Source: Pedobacter panaciterrae
GTDB taxonomy: Bacteria; Bacteroidota; Bacteroidia; Sphingobacteriales; Sphingobacteriaceae
Assembly (NCBI RefSeq): GCF_013204795.1
Contig: NZ_JABMKW010000008.1
Coordinates: forward strand, 496,001 to 560,000
Reading direction: 5' to 3'
DNA length: 64,000 bases
The notes beneath the pieces were generated by a model, which saw nothing but the letters and a program-made list of their open reading frames with translations, did no database searches and was not told the origin of the DNA. Positions within the stretch are counted from its first letter, which is position 1. The number at the start of each line of letters is the position of its first letter. The position numbers were made by a program, and so were the translations under genes. Shown here in pieces: positions 49,287 to 58,365 of the stretch.

Positions 49287-51787
49287 TGTTGGATTTTCTT
49301 GATCCGGAATTTGTTGAAAGAGAGACACTCTTTATTGAGGTCATTTTACCCCTTTCTCTGTCCAAAAATTATATCTATCGTGTTCCTTTTGAGTTAAATG
49401 ATCAGATAGCAGTCGGTAAACGTGTAGTAGTTCAGTTCGGGAAGAATAAAATCTATACAGCCTTAGTCAAAAGTATCAGTAAAGAAGCGCCCGAAGTTTA
49501 TGAGGCTAAATATATTATTGATGTTGTTGATACTTATCCTATCATTACCCCTGAGCAGTTGAATTTATGGGATTGGATGACTTCTTATTACTTATGTAAT
49601 GAAGGCGATGTGCTATCGGCAGCATTACCAACCGGCCTGAAACTGGCAAGTGAAACAATCATCGTATTGAAGGAGGAAAGTCCGCTTTCTGATGATGACG
49701 GGGTTATTCAGGAGATCGTTTTTACAGATAAAGAGCAGATTATTTTAAATGCCTTAAGAAGCAGACCAAGATTAACTATAGATGATGTATCGGCATTATT
49801 GGGACAAAAAACGGTTTATCCGATCATTAATTCCCTGCTGAGCAAAGGGATGGTTTATATCGCTGAAGAAGTGGTAGAGAAATATAAACCACTGTTAAAA
49901 TCTTTCGTTTCTCTGCAGCCATTTTACAATGAAGAGGAAAACTTAAAGCATCTGTTTTCGATTTTAGAAAGGGCACCTAAACAATTGAATGCGCTTTTGG
50001 CTTATTTAAAGCTTTCTAAGCAGCAGACTACGATTTCAAAGCAGCAATTACTTGAAGAGAGTGCTTGTGGCACAGCGGCCCTTAAAACGCTTGTAGATAA
50101 AGAGGTTTTTGCAATATACAAGCGGCCGGTTAGTAGATTACTGGAAAATGCCGATGACTTTGTGCTAAATTTTGAACTTAGCGAAGCTCAAAATAAAGCC
50201 CTGCAACAAATAGAAGATGGTTTTCTCACTAAGGATGTTATGTTGCTGCATGGTGTAACTGCATCAGGAAAAACACAGATATATATAAAACTGATTGAAA
50301 AAGCAATCGAAAAAGGAGGGCAGGTATTGTTCTTATTACCTGAAATTGCTTTAACTACTCAAATAGTAGAACGCATACAGCGCTATTTTGGAGATGCTAT
50401 TGGTGTTTACCATTCTAAATTCAATAACAACGAGCGGGTAGAAATTTGGAATAAGGTATTAAATGGCAAATATCGGGTGGTTCTGGGCGCTCGTTCCGCG
50501 GTATTTCTGCCTTTTAAAGAACTGAGATTAATTGTGGTTGATGAAGAACATGAGTCTTCTTATAAGCAGCATGATCCATCGCCAAGATATCAGGCTAGGG
50601 ATGCTGCGGTTTACCTGGCACATCTTCATCAGGCCAAAATTGTGCTTGGGTCTGCTACGCCATCTATTGAAAGCTATTACAATGCAGTTAGCGGAAAGTA
50701 TGGTCTTGTAACAATTACCGAAAGATTTGGTGGTGTTGATCTGCCTTTGCAGGAAGTGATCAGTATCTCTGAAGAGACCAAACGTAAGAAAATGGTTTCT
50801 TATTTTTCAACTAAGCTGATTGATGAAATTGCTTTTACGTTGGAAAATAAGGAACAGGTAATCCTATTTCAAAATAGACGGGGGTACGCCACTATTTTAA
50901 TTTGTGGTACTTGCGGCTATGCACCTAAGTGTGTGAATTGTGATGTGAGTTTAACTTATCACAAAACAAGTGGGAAATTGCATTGTCATTATTGCGGTTA
51001 TCACCAAAGTAGCATTAACATTTGTCCGGCTTGCGGGTCTGTTCACATTGAACAGAAAGGATTTGGCACTGAAAGGGTGGAAGAAGAACTGAGTTTGATT
51101 TTTCCTGAAGCTAAAATCTCAAGATTGGATGTAGATAGCACACGTACTAAAAATGGACTGCAACAGATCATTTCTGATTTTCAAGAGAAAAAGACAGATA
51201 TCTTGATCGGTACACAAATGGTTGCTAAAGGATTGGATTTTGATAATGTGACTTTAATTGGAGTAATTAATGCAGATACACTTTTGAATTATCCTGATTT
51301 CAGGGCTTTTGAAAGAAGTTACCAGTTGTTGGCTCAGGTTGCGGGTAGAGCAGGCAGAAGGGATAAGCAGGGCAAAGTTATTATACAGGCTTATGATGAT
51401 AATCATAGAATCATTAATCAGGTTATTGATAATAAATACCTGGAAATGTATAATGAGGAACTTGCAGAACGGAAGCAGTTTAACTACCCACCGTTTACAA
51501 GGCTCATCTTTATTAATATAAAGCACAAAGATGCTGATCTTTTAAATGTGGCTTCGCAGAAGTTTGCAAACATTCTTAAAGGTCAGTTAGGTGGGAGAGT
51601 GTTGGGCCCGGAACAACCATTAGTGTCACGCGTGAGGAATTACTACATCAAACAAGTAATCATTAAGAGCGATAAAAATACTTCGATACAAAAGGTGAAG
51701 TCGATATTGAAAGATACCATTATTCAATTTCAATCAGAAAAGGAGTATCGCGCAGTAAACATTCAGGTGGATGTTGATCCATACTAG
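49286..51787 (+). CDS. priA: Primosomal protein N' (replication restart helicase)
   Basis: An 833-residue superfamily 2 helicase that reloads replisomes at stalled forks. The N-terminal DNA-binding domain (ERETLFIEVILPLSLSKNYI) is followed by Walker A GVTASGKT (residues 323-330), DEEH box in IVVDEEHESSYKQHD, and helicase motifs (LGSATPSIESYY). Eight zinc cysteines occur as four CxxC pairs from Cys540 (CGTC, CVNC, CHYC, CPAC). The C-terminal QVAGRAGRRDKQG motif is intact. Length is somewhat above the E. coli value (732) and typical for this phylum. Confidence 0.95.
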   Translation: MLDFLDPEFVERETLFIEVILPLSLSKNYIYRVPFELNDQIAVGKRVVVQFGKNKIYTALVKSISKEAPEVYEAKYIIDVVDTYPIITPEQLNLWDWMTSYYLCNEGDVLSAALPTGLKLASETIIVLKEESPLSDDDGVIQEIVFTDKEQIILNALRSRPRLTIDDVSALLGQKTVYPIINSLLSKGMVYIAEEVVEKYKPLLKSFVSLQPFYNEEENLKHLFSILERAPKQLNALLAYLKLSKQQTTISKQQLLEESACGTAALKTLVDKEVFAIYKRPVSRLLENADDFVLNFELSEAQNKALQQIEDGFLTKDVMLLHGVTASGKTQIYIKLIEKAIEKGGQVLFLLPEIALTTQIVERIQRYFGDAIGVYHSKFNNNERVEIWNKVLNGKYRVVLGARSAVFLPFKELRLIVVDEEHESSYKQHDPSPRYQARDAAVYLAHLHQAKIVLGSATPSIESYYNAVSGKYGLVTITERFGGVDLPLQEVISISEETKRKKMVSYFSTKLIDEIAFTLENKEQVILFQNRRGYATILICGTCGYAPKCVNCDVSLTYHKTSGKLHCHYCGYHQSSINICPACGSVHIEQKGFGTERVEEELSLIFPEAKISRLDVDSTRTKNGLQQIISDFQEKKTDILIGTQMVAKGLDFDNVTLIGVINADTLLNYPDFRAFERSYQLLAQVAGRAGRRDKQGKVIIQAYDDNHRIINQVIDNKYLEMYNEELAERKQFNYPPFTRLIFINIKHKDADLLNVASQKFANILKGQLGGRVLGPEQPLVSRVRNYYIKQVIIKSDKNTSIQKVKSILKDTIIQFQSEKEYRAVNIQVDVDPY

Positions 51788-51886
51788 TTTTATTGGGATT
51801 GATTTTGTGCGCATTAGCCTTTTTTTAACTTTTTAGAGCTAAATAATTCAATTTATTAGATTTGAAAAGGCTAATTTTGGGGTGCT

Positions 51887-52543
51887 ATGGCGTATAAGTT
51901 TGTTGACAATTACAGAGAAAAGGGAGCGAGAAAGAAATTAGTAGAGCACCTTGAAGCAAGAGGTATTACTGATAAGAGGGTATTGAGAGCTATAGGTAAG
52001 GTGCCTCGTCATTTCTTTTTTGATGAAACTTTCTGGAATCAGGCATATAAAGACATCGCTTTTCCAATAGGAGATGGACAAACTATTTCGCAACCTTACA
52101 CCGTTGCGTATCAAAGCGAATTATTGCACATAAAAAAGGGCGACAAGGTTCTTGAGATTGGTACCGGATCCGGCTATCAGACGTGTATTTTAATGGAACT
52201 CGGAGCAAATGTGTATACTATTGAGCGTCAGGAAAGCATATACAGGCATACCATAAGGGTTTTACCCGGTATGGGATACAATGCTCATTTCTTTTTTGGA
52301 GATGGATCAAAAGGGATTGCTGATCATGCACCCTATCATAAAATCATTGTAACAGCGGGGGCACCCTTCGTGCCAGAGATATTACTTAAACAACTTAAAG
52401 TAGGTGGTATTTTAGTAATTCCGGTAGGTGATGAGCACTCCCAAAAAATGGTAACTGTAATTCGAGTTAGTGAAACCGATTATGAAAGGATAGAATTGGA
52501 TACCTTTAGGTTTGTACCCCTGGTTGGAGATCAGGCCTGGTAA
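51887..52543 (+). CDS. pcm: Protein-L-isoaspartate O-methyltransferase
   Basis: A 218-residue AdoMet-dependent enzyme that methylates L-isoaspartyl residues in aged proteins to start their repair. Visible are the GDGQTISQPYTVAYQSELL substrate motif and the AdoMet-binding VLEIGTGSGYQTCILMELG motif. The ATG at 51887 is 8 bases from a -7 element TAATTTTG (51872-51879), so the leader would be very short. It is convergent with smpB. Length is typical. Confidence 0.94.
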   Translation: MAYKFVDNYREKGARKKLVEHLEARGITDKRVLRAIGKVPRHFFFDETFWNQAYKDIAFPIGDGQTISQPYTVAYQSELLHIKKGDKVLEIGTGSGYQTCILMELGANVYTIERQESIYRHTIRVLPGMGYNAHFFFGDGSKGIADHAPYHKIIVTAGAPFVPEILLKQLKVGGILVIPVGDEHSQKMVTVIRVSETDYERIELDTFRFVPLVGDQAW

Positions 52544-52559
52544 TTTTTTTGCAGGGCTG

Positions 52560-53009
52560 TTAGAATTTCATAGCCCTGTCCATTTCTCTTTTCGATTCCC
52601 TGTCTTTAATACTGTCTCTCTTGTCGAATTCTTTTTTACCCTGGGCCAATGCGATCTCTATCTTAGCAAAACCTCTTTCATTGGTGAAAATACGCAGTGG
52701 GACAATAGTGTAGCCTTTTTCTTCTCCTTTTACTTTAAGCTTTTTGATTTCTTTTTTTTGTAAAAGCAGTGCCCTGTCGCGTTTAATATCGTGGTGATGA
52801 AATGAACTATGACTGTATTCTGAAATGTGTAGGTTTCTTACGTATAGTGTATTGCCTATAAACATGCAAAATGCATCAGACATATTGGCCTTACCCTGTC
52901 TGATGGCTTTTATTTCTGTGCCTAATAAAGCAATTCCTGCATTATATTTTTCAATAATGTGGTAATCAAAATAGGCTCTTTTATTTTTAATCTGGATATC
53001 GTTCTTCAT
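52560..53009 (-). CDS. smpB: SsrA-binding protein
   Basis: A 149-residue SmpB, the partner of tmRNA in ribosome rescue. The IKNKRAYFDYHIIEKYNAGI start, LLGTEIKAIRQGKANM, and LHISEYSHSSFHHHDIKRDR segments are diagnostic, and the basic tail KKEFDKRDSIKDRESKREMD is the usual C-terminal helix that reads the decoding centre. No ssrA gene was recognised in the window. It is convergent with pcm and lies 23 bases before the Nramp gene in the same orientation, but whether they share a transcript is not clear. Confidence 0.94.
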   Translation of the reverse strand: MKNDIQIKNKRAYFDYHIIEKYNAGIALLGTEIKAIRQGKANMSDAFCMFIGNTLYVRNLHISEYSHSSFHHHDIKRDRALLLQKKEIKKLKVKGEEKGYTIVPLRIFTNERGFAKIEIALAQGKKEFDKRDSIKDRESKREMDRAMKF

Positions 53010-53032
53010 AAGAATCCGCTAATATCTCAATT

Positions 53033-54913
53033 TTATCTCACAATAAGCACTGGAATAGTCACTTTATGACGTACAGAATTCACTGTAGTTCCAAGTATCA
53101 GATCCTTTAAGCCTTTATGTCCATGGGCACCCATAACAAGCAGTTCAAGGTTGCTTTCATTAGTAATATCTACGATTGCTTTTACTGTTCCTCCGTAGCC
53201 AATATGGACGGTGGCTTTGTATCCAAGTTCCGCCAGATTAATACGGTACTTTTCCAGATTTTCTGTGTCACTTTGTGTTTCATAATCAAGTGCCGATTCG
53301 CCATGGTAGCGGGCTACAGCTGTTTCAACTACGTGAATTAAATGATAGTTGGCCTGTTTGCCACCTTGGATTAAAGCATGTCTTATTGTGTTTCTATCGT
53401 TCTTGGAAAAATCAACAGTAATACCGATTCTTTTGTAGTGTATTTTTTCAACCTCATCAATATTAAGTGCACTGCCATGCGGAGTTACATTTTGCTCACG
53501 CTTAATTTTGCTGATCAAAGGGTATATGAAAACGTATAACAAAAGCAATCCAATAAGTATAGCTAATGGAACTATTATAGCATAAACATACCAACCGCCA
53601 TCAGCACCCCAGGTTTTAATTTCTTCTACAACGAGTTTAACATTTAAGGAAACAATAACGATGGAGCTTCCCCAAGCTAGAATTTTTACCCACGTTTTGA
53701 TGGCGAATCCTTTCATCGTACGCTTGTCTGATGTGAAATGGATTAGTGGGATTACGGCAAAGCCGAGTTGAAGACTTAATACGACCTGACTTAAAATTAA
53801 TAAACCACCTAAAGCATCATTGCCAAACCATAATATAGTAAAAAAAGCTGGTATAATTGCCAGCAATCGGGTAATTAATCGGCGTAACCATGGCTCTATA
53901 CGAAGCTTTAAGTGGCCTTCCATTACAATTTGCCCGGCTAAGGTACCGGTTACGGTAGAACTTTGCCCTGCAGCGATTAGTGCAATAGCAAAAAGAGCTG
54001 GAGCAACATTGCCGAAGATGTTTTGAAGCAGTTTGTGAGCGTCTTGAATTTCCGCAACCTCATGTAACCCATTTTTATAGAATGCAGCGGCTGCAAGGAT
54101 TAAAATGGCTGCATTTACAAAGAATGCAAGGTTTAAAGCTACGGCTGTATCAATGAAATTAAACTTGATGGCTTCTTTGATTCCTTTATTGTCTCTTTCA
54201 AATTTTCTGGTTTGAACCAGCGATGAGTGCAGATAGAGGTTGTGTGGCATCACAGTTGCACCAATAATACCAATTGCGATATATAATGCCTCTCCTGATA
54301 GCATAGTTGGCTCAAAACCTCTTGCAATTTCCTTTAGGGATGGTTCTACTATAAACATTTCTACTAAAAATGAAACGCCTACTATGAAAACCATTGAAAC
54401 AATAAAGGCCTCCATTTTGCGCATTCCTTTGTTCAACAAGAAAAGTAGGAGTACAGTATCAAAAATGGTTAAGCTAATTCCCCATATTAAGGGCAAGCCA
54501 AATAATAAGTTTAAACCAATTGCCATACCTATAATCTCAGCAAGGTCACAAGCTATAATTGCAGTTTGTGCCAGGCCAAAAAGCGGAATGTTTACCCATT
54601 TTGGATAGCCGTTTCTTGAGGCTTGCGCAAGATCAAGGCCTCTTACAATACCCAAACGGGCGCTAAGCGATTGCAGAAGCAATGCAATGAGGTTAGACAT
54701 TAGCAGAATCCAGATGAGCTGATAGCCAAATTTACTACCGCCGGCAATGTCTGTGGCCCAATTTCCTGGATCCATATAGCCAACACTTACCAGGTACGCA
54801 GGGCCGATAAAAGAAAGGATGCGTCGCCAGCCAGTTCTTTTGCTGGTGTCAACACTTTGATGCACTTCACTTAATGAGCCGGAGTTTTTTGTGGTGGTTT
54901 CAGGTTTGTTCAT
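53033..54913 (-). CDS. mntH: Nramp divalent-metal transporter fused to a UspA domain
   Basis: A 626-residue fusion. Residues about 25-470 form an Nramp (MntH-type) transporter with the metal-binding motifs Asp48-Pro-Gly-Asn in TM1 and Met222-Pro-His in TM6, the standard signatures of Mn2+/Fe2+ uptake. Residues about 490-626 are a universal stress protein domain (RIGITVDFSKNDRNTIRHAL and the ATP loop LVMGAHGHKGLKDLILGTTV). The Usp part may sense nucleotides and tune uptake. The DtxR-type regulator gene lies one base upstream in the same operon, which points to manganese control. Confidence 0.92.
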   Translation of the reverse strand: MNKPETTTKNSGSLSEVHQSVDTSKRTGWRRILSFIGPAYLVSVGYMDPGNWATDIAGGSKFGYQLIWILLMSNLIALLLQSLSARLGIVRGLDLAQASRNGYPKWVNIPLFGLAQTAIIACDLAEIIGMAIGLNLLFGLPLIWGISLTIFDTVLLLFLLNKGMRKMEAFIVSMVFIVGVSFLVEMFIVEPSLKEIARGFEPTMLSGEALYIAIGIIGATVMPHNLYLHSSLVQTRKFERDNKGIKEAIKFNFIDTAVALNLAFFVNAAILILAAAAFYKNGLHEVAEIQDAHKLLQNIFGNVAPALFAIALIAAGQSSTVTGTLAGQIVMEGHLKLRIEPWLRRLITRLLAIIPAFFTILWFGNDALGGLLILSQVVLSLQLGFAVIPLIHFTSDKRTMKGFAIKTWVKILAWGSSIVIVSLNVKLVVEEIKTWGADGGWYVYAIIVPLAILIGLLLLYVFIYPLISKIKREQNVTPHGSALNIDEVEKIHYKRIGITVDFSKNDRNTIRHALIQGGKQANYHLIHVVETAVARYHGESALDYETQSDTENLEKYRINLAELGYKATVHIGYGGTVKAIVDITNESNLELLVMGAHGHKGLKDLILGTTVNSVRHKVTIPVLIVR

Positions 54914-54914
54914 A

Positions 54915-55568
54915 TTATATTTTAATGAGGATGTGTTTTGCCACTTCCCGGCTTACATTAATCTGTTTGTTTTCTATACTAAGCTCTACAGAACCATCAA
55001 AATCAGTGATTTCTGTAATTCTTATTTGCTTACCTAGTGTGAGACCTACTTTCTCGAGATGCTGTAAAAAGACTGATGAATGTTCACTAACTCCCATAAT
55101 CAGGCCTTTGTCTCCGGTCTTGAGTTTTGATAATTTTATAAATACTGTATTATCAAGCTTTCCGTTTTTATCTGGTATAGGATCGCCATGGGGGTCATTT
55201 TTAGGGAAAGCGAGGAATTCATCTAAACGTTCAATAAGCTCGGGTGATTTAATATGCTCTAACTCTTCGGCTATATCATGAACCTCATCCCACTTAAAAT
55301 TCAGTTTCTCTACAAGAAATACCTCCCATAGCCGGTGTCTTCTTACAATGTTAATTGCTGCATTTTTACCTGATTCTGTGAGTTTTACACCCTGATATTT
55401 TTTATAATCAACTAGCTTTTTGTCTGCTAATTTCTTTATCATGTCGGTAACCGAAGCCGCTTTAGTCTGTATTCTTTCGGCTATAGCGTTGGTTTGTGCC
55501 GCGCTTTCAGTATTAAGCGAAAGGTGATAAATGATTTTAAGATAGTTCTCCTCTGTGAATGATTGCAT
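54915..55568 (-). CDS. DtxR/MntR-type metal-dependent regulator
   Basis: A 217-residue regulator with an N-terminal winged helix (FTEENYLKIIYHLSLNTESA, RIQTKAASVTDMIKKLADKK), a metal-binding/dimerisation domain (IVRRHRLWEVFLVEKLNFKW, HDIAEELEHIKSPELIERLD) and a C-terminal SH3-like FeoA domain (LKTGDKGLIMGVSEHSSVFL). The His, Glu and Asp residues that bind Mn2+/Fe2+ appear present. It starts an operon with the Nramp-UspA transporter, one base apart, so it likely represses that transporter when metal is sufficient. An overlapping palindrome (55590-55605) sits at its promoter. Confidence 0.92.
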   Translation of the reverse strand: MQSFTEENYLKIIYHLSLNTESAAQTNAIAERIQTKAASVTDMIKKLADKKLVDYKKYQGVKLTESGKNAAINIVRRHRLWEVFLVEKLNFKWDEVHDIAEELEHIKSPELIERLDEFLAFPKNDPHGDPIPDKNGKLDNTVFIKLSKLKTGDKGLIMGVSEHSSVFLQHLEKVGLTLGKQIRITEITDFDGSVELSIENKQINVSREVAKHILIKI

Positions 55569-55589
55569 TTATGGTTGCCTAACTATAAG

Positions 55590-55605
55590 TTTAGACAAAT
55601 CTAAA
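55590..55605 (-). promoter_or_regulatory. Palindromic operator over the -7 element of the DtxR-type gene
   Basis: TTTAGACAAATCTAAA is a 16-bp inverted repeat (TTTAGA/TCTAAA, 4-nt centre) 22 bases before the ATG. On the minus strand TAGATTTG (complement of 55596-55603), a perfect -7 element, lies inside it. A repressor bound there would block polymerase, so it is a good candidate for the autoregulated metal box. Confidence 0.6.
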
Positions 55606-55655
55606 AAAATATTAAGAAATAAACTGTAAATAATTGTAACATTTTTAGAATAAAA

Positions 55656-55688
55656 TTTGGCATGTAACGCATTCTTATTCTACCTTTG
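55656..55688 (+). promoter_or_regulatory. Promoter of the Lrp/AsnC gene
   Basis: TTTG at 55656-55659 and TACCTTTG at 55681-55688 have a 21-nt spacer, matching the Bacteroidota consensus exactly. The ATG at 55708 lies 20 bases after the -7 element. Confidence 0.8.
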
Positions 55689-55707
55689 CATAATATTAAT
55701 AAAACTA

Positions 55708-56178
55708 ATGGCAGCAGAACTAGATAAAACTGATTTTAAAATTCTTAAATTACTACAGGAAAATGGAAGGATAACTAATTTATTGTTATCTCAGGAGATA
55801 GGACTTTCTCCAGCTCCTACATTGGAAAGGGTACGTAAATTAGAGATGTCAGGATTTATCAAAAGCTACCATGCCCTTGTTGACGAAGAGAAGTTAGGTT
55901 TAGGCATTAAAACTTTTATTCAGGTTCAACTTGATTTTCATAAAAATAATACCATACAGATCTTTTTGGATGAGGTAAATCAGATTAAAGAAATTACAGA
56001 ATGTCACCATGTTACTGGACAAGCCGATTTCTTACTTAAGGTTTACGTTAATGACATTAAGGCTTATGAACGTTTAATTATGGATAAGATCAGTAAAATA
56101 TCTGTAGTTAAAACTTTTCAGACAATGATGATCATGTCTACTACCAAAAAGGAACCAATCGTTCCTTTGGAATACTAA
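55708..56178 (+). CDS. Lrp/AsnC family transcriptional regulator
   Basis: A 156-residue regulator: N-terminal helix-turn-helix (LDKTDFKILKLLQENGRITN, LSQEIGLSPAPTLERVRKLE) and the C-terminal RAM ligand domain (GIKTFIQVQLDFHKN, ITECHHVTGQADFLLKVYVN). Lrp/AsnC proteins form octamers and control amino-acid metabolism. Start is set at ATG 55708, with a good promoter 20 bases upstream; the longer frame starts before the promoter. It is divergent from the DtxR-type gene and convergent with ung. The Lrp relic at 38999 is a frameshifted member of the same family. Confidence 0.93.
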   Translation: MAAELDKTDFKILKLLQENGRITNLLLSQEIGLSPAPTLERVRKLEMSGFIKSYHALVDEEKLGLGIKTFIQVQLDFHKNNTIQIFLDEVNQIKEITECHHVTGQADFLLKVYVNDIKAYERLIMDKISKISVVKTFQTMMIMSTTKKEPIVPLEY

Positions 56179-56184
56179 TTTCTT

Positions 56185-56862
56185 TTAGACAATTTGCCAG
56201 TCAATTGCACTAACACCTTGTTTTTCTAAAATGGCATTGGCCTTAGAAAAATGCCTGCACCCAAAAAATCCATTATAGGCCGAGAAAGGAGATGGATGGG
56301 CTGCCGTCAAAATAGTGTGTTTGGTCTGATCAATTAATGTCGATTTATTTTGGGCATATCTACCCCATAAAAGGAAAACTAGGCCCTTTCTATGTTCAGA
56401 TAGCTGACTTATTATTTTGTCGGTAAATATTTCCCAACCCTTACCCTGATGAGACCCTGCTTCGTGGGCTCTCACCGTTAAAGTAGCATTAAGCAACAAA
56501 ACTCCTTCATCAGCCCATTTGGTTAAATTGCCATGGGAAGGAGTCGAAAATCCCTCAATATCAGTAACAAGTTCTTTATATATGTTCTTTAAAGAAGGAG
56601 GAACTGTAACACCTTTTTGAACTGAAAAAGATAAGCCATGAGCCTGTCCTTGTCCATGATAAGGGTCTTGCCCTAAAATCACTACCTTAACTTTATCAAA
56701 TGGGGTATGATCTAATGCATTAAAAACCTCTGATCCCTTAGGGTATACTGTGATGCCTTTTTGCTTTTCGTGCTGTAAGAAAGTTTTTAGATCTTTCATA
56801 TAGCTCTTTTCAAATTCGGCATCTAGTTCTTTAAGCCAGCTCTTCTCTAAAGTAATCGACAT
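56185..56862 (-). CDS. ung: Uracil-DNA glycosylase
   Basis: A 225-residue family 1 enzyme that removes uracil from DNA and starts base excision repair. The catalytic water-activating Asp66 lies in VVILGQDPYHGQGQAHGLSF, and the C-terminal His in AHPSPFSAYNGFFGCRHFSK completes the active site; LNATLTVRAHEAGSHQGKGW is the conserved middle loop. It is two bases after the thioredoxin-like gene in the same direction, so they are probably co-transcribed. Confidence 0.96.
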   Translation of the reverse strand: MSITLEKSWLKELDAEFEKSYMKDLKTFLQHEKQKGITVYPKGSEVFNALDHTPFDKVKVVILGQDPYHGQGQAHGLSFSVQKGVTVPPSLKNIYKELVTDIEGFSTPSHGNLTKWADEGVLLLNATLTVRAHEAGSHQGKGWEIFTDKIISQLSEHRKGLVFLLWGRYAQNKSTLIDQTKHTILTAAHPSPFSAYNGFFGCRHFSKANAILEKQGVSAIDWQIV

Positions 56863-56864
56863 AT

Positions 56865-57338
56865 TTAGTTTTTTGATAATATAAGTGCCAAATCTTCTTC
56901 AATGCTTATAATTGGTTTTTCAATAATCCGACCGAGCTCTTTTTCATCCTCATAAATAATAAAGGTTGGTACACGATCTATATTTAAGTTCTCTAATAAC
57001 CCATTTTCCGCTTTTTTTGTTCTATCTACACAGATAAAATTTATGTCTTTTTTATCAAGTGACGATGCATCTGTCGTTTTTAGAAAATGGGGTAATTGTT
57101 CACGGCTATCACCGCACCATGTTCCTAAAACAATGGTAATAGTTTTGCCTTTTAATAAAAGCTCTATTTCGTTTAAAGCACCAGATTCAGGAATATATTT
57201 TGAGTACCCATTGTCATACATTTCCCTCATAGATGGAAATGTTGTTATAGCATCACGGGTACAGGTATTTAATAGAATGATTTCACCAGTTGAGGAATCT
57301 TCTACTTGCTTATTAATATGCTGCGCTGTGGTTTCCAT
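56865..57338 (-). CDS. Thioredoxin-fold protein with CGDS site
   Basis: A 157-residue protein with a thioredoxin-like fold: ITIVLGTWCGDSREQLPHF is the active-site strand and helix, with DINFICVDRTKKAENGLLEN and RVPTFIIYEDEKELGRIIEK following the usual cis-Pro region. The motif reads C-G-D-S instead of the CGPC type, so the resolving Cys is replaced by Ser. A thiol-disulfide exchange with two active-site Cys is therefore not possible; monothiol, peroxidase-like or binding roles are possible. No signal peptide. It heads a unit with ung. Confidence 0.8.
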   Translation of the reverse strand: METTAQHINKQVEDSSTGEIILLNTCTRDAITTFPSMREMYDNGYSKYIPESGALNEIELLLKGKTITIVLGTWCGDSREQLPHFLKTTDASSLDKKDINFICVDRTKKAENGLLENLNIDRVPTFIIYEDEKELGRIIEKPIISIEEDLALILSKN

Positions 57339-57484
57339 AATTAAAGATTTGTAAATCTATTCATATTTTGAAAATCTTTAAGTAAAATATGAAAGGAACG
57401 TCATTTCTTTTTTGCTTAAATTATAATTTTAAATCTGTTTTTTGGTATTTAAACACGATATTTGCAAAAAAATTATAAAAGGAT

Positions 57485-58024
57485 ATGCCAAATATAGTTC
57501 GTCTTATTTTAGGTTTTGTTGTGTTAGGAGCTTCCATTGCCCTTATGTTCTTCAGTTTTTGGGGCTGGGGTATTTTGGGTATTTTTATAAGTATCCTGAT
57601 TCTTGTTACATATTTTTATAATGAGAATATGTTGCTTGCTCAGTGGTTTTTAAGAAAAGACAATATGGTTAAGGCCGAAGTGTTCCTAAAGAGAATCACT
57701 AATTATGAAAAACAACTGATCAGAGTTCAACAAGGTTACTATAACCTTTTGATTGGTCTTATAGAATCAAGAAAGGCTCCAATGCAGTCTGAAAAATATT
57801 TTAAGAAAGCACTTTCTTTAGGTTTGCATATGGACCATAATATTGCCCTGGCCAAATTAAGTTTAGCTGGCATATCAATGGCAAAAAGAAATAAAAGGGA
57901 AGCACAAATGTACCTTACAGAAGCAAAAAAGGCAGATAAGAATAAACTGCTTGCTGATCAGATTAAACAAATGAAGGATCAGCTTGGAATGATGGATAGA
58001 CAACAACAGGTTAGATACAGGTAA
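57485..58024 (+). CDS. Hypothetical membrane protein with TPR-like region
   Basis: A 179-residue protein. Two N-terminal hydrophobic helices (IVRLILGFVVLGASIALMFF and WGILGIFISILILVTYFY) anchor it in the membrane. The rest is helical and resembles tetratricopeptide helices (AEVFLKRITNYEKQLIRVQQ, KYFKKALSLGLHMDHNIALA, AQMYLTEAKKADKNKLLADQ), suggesting a scaffold. I do not recognise a named family. Single gene ended by the hairpin at 58036-58059. Confidence 0.75.
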   Translation: MPNIVRLILGFVVLGASIALMFFSFWGWGILGIFISILILVTYFYNENMLLAQWFLRKDNMVKAEVFLKRITNYEKQLIRVQQGYYNLLIGLIESRKAPMQSEKYFKKALSLGLHMDHNIALAKLSLAGISMAKRNKREAQMYLTEAKKADKNKLLADQIKQMKDQLGMMDRQQQVRYR

Positions 58025-58035
58025 AGAAAAAGCTT

Positions 58036-58059
58036 AAAGCCACATGCAAATGTGGCTTT
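58036..58059. terminator. Bidirectional terminator hairpin
   Basis: AAAGCCACAT (58036-58045) pairs with ATGTGGCTTT (58050-58059), a perfect 10-bp stem with a GCAA loop. A T-run follows on the plus strand (TTTTATTTTT). On the minus strand the A-rich start gives TTTAAGCTTTTT, so it can serve both converging genes. Confidence 0.85.
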
Positions 58060-58278
58060 TTATTTTTCGCTTAATCTGTCAAAGTTTTCATTAGGTTCAT
58101 AATGCTCTGAATTTCTGCTGATGATATCATCTTCAAGATAATCTTTCTTTCTGCTAAAGAACAATTGCTCTGATTGTATTCTTGTGATCAACTGACGGAT
58201 CAACGTCAAGTCAAATGCTTCTTTACTTAGTTTTATGCAGTATTCTTTTTCTGTTATTTCAAGGCTTGAACTGTTCAT
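58060..58278 (-). CDS. Hypothetical protein, 72 aa
   Basis: I do not recognise this small soluble protein. It is acidic, mostly helical (EKEYCIKLSKEAFDLTLIRQ, LITRIQSEQLFF), with no membrane segment and no DNA-binding motif. It lies between two clear terminators (58036-58059 and 58312-58345), so it forms its own short transcript downstream of lysS. The frame is supported by this boundary layout rather than by similarity. Confidence 0.55.
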   Translation of the reverse strand: MNSSSLEITEKEYCIKLSKEAFDLTLIRQLITRIQSEQLFFSRKKDYLEDDIISRNSEHYEPNENFDRLSEK

Positions 58279-58311
58279 AATTTATCAATTTTAATATGCC
58301 CTAAAAATAGA

Positions 58312-58345
58312 AAAGGCCTGCTAAGTTTTTATGTAGCAGGCCTTT
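58312..58345 (-). terminator. Rho-independent terminator of lysS
   Basis: AAAGGCCTGCTA (58312-58323) pairs with TAGCAGGCCTTT (58334-58345), a 12-bp stem with a 10-nt loop. On the minus strand the stem is followed by TTTTCTATTTTT. It lies 20 bases after the lysS stop. Confidence 0.85.
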
Positions 58346-58365
58346 AAGTTTATGTTATCTCTATG

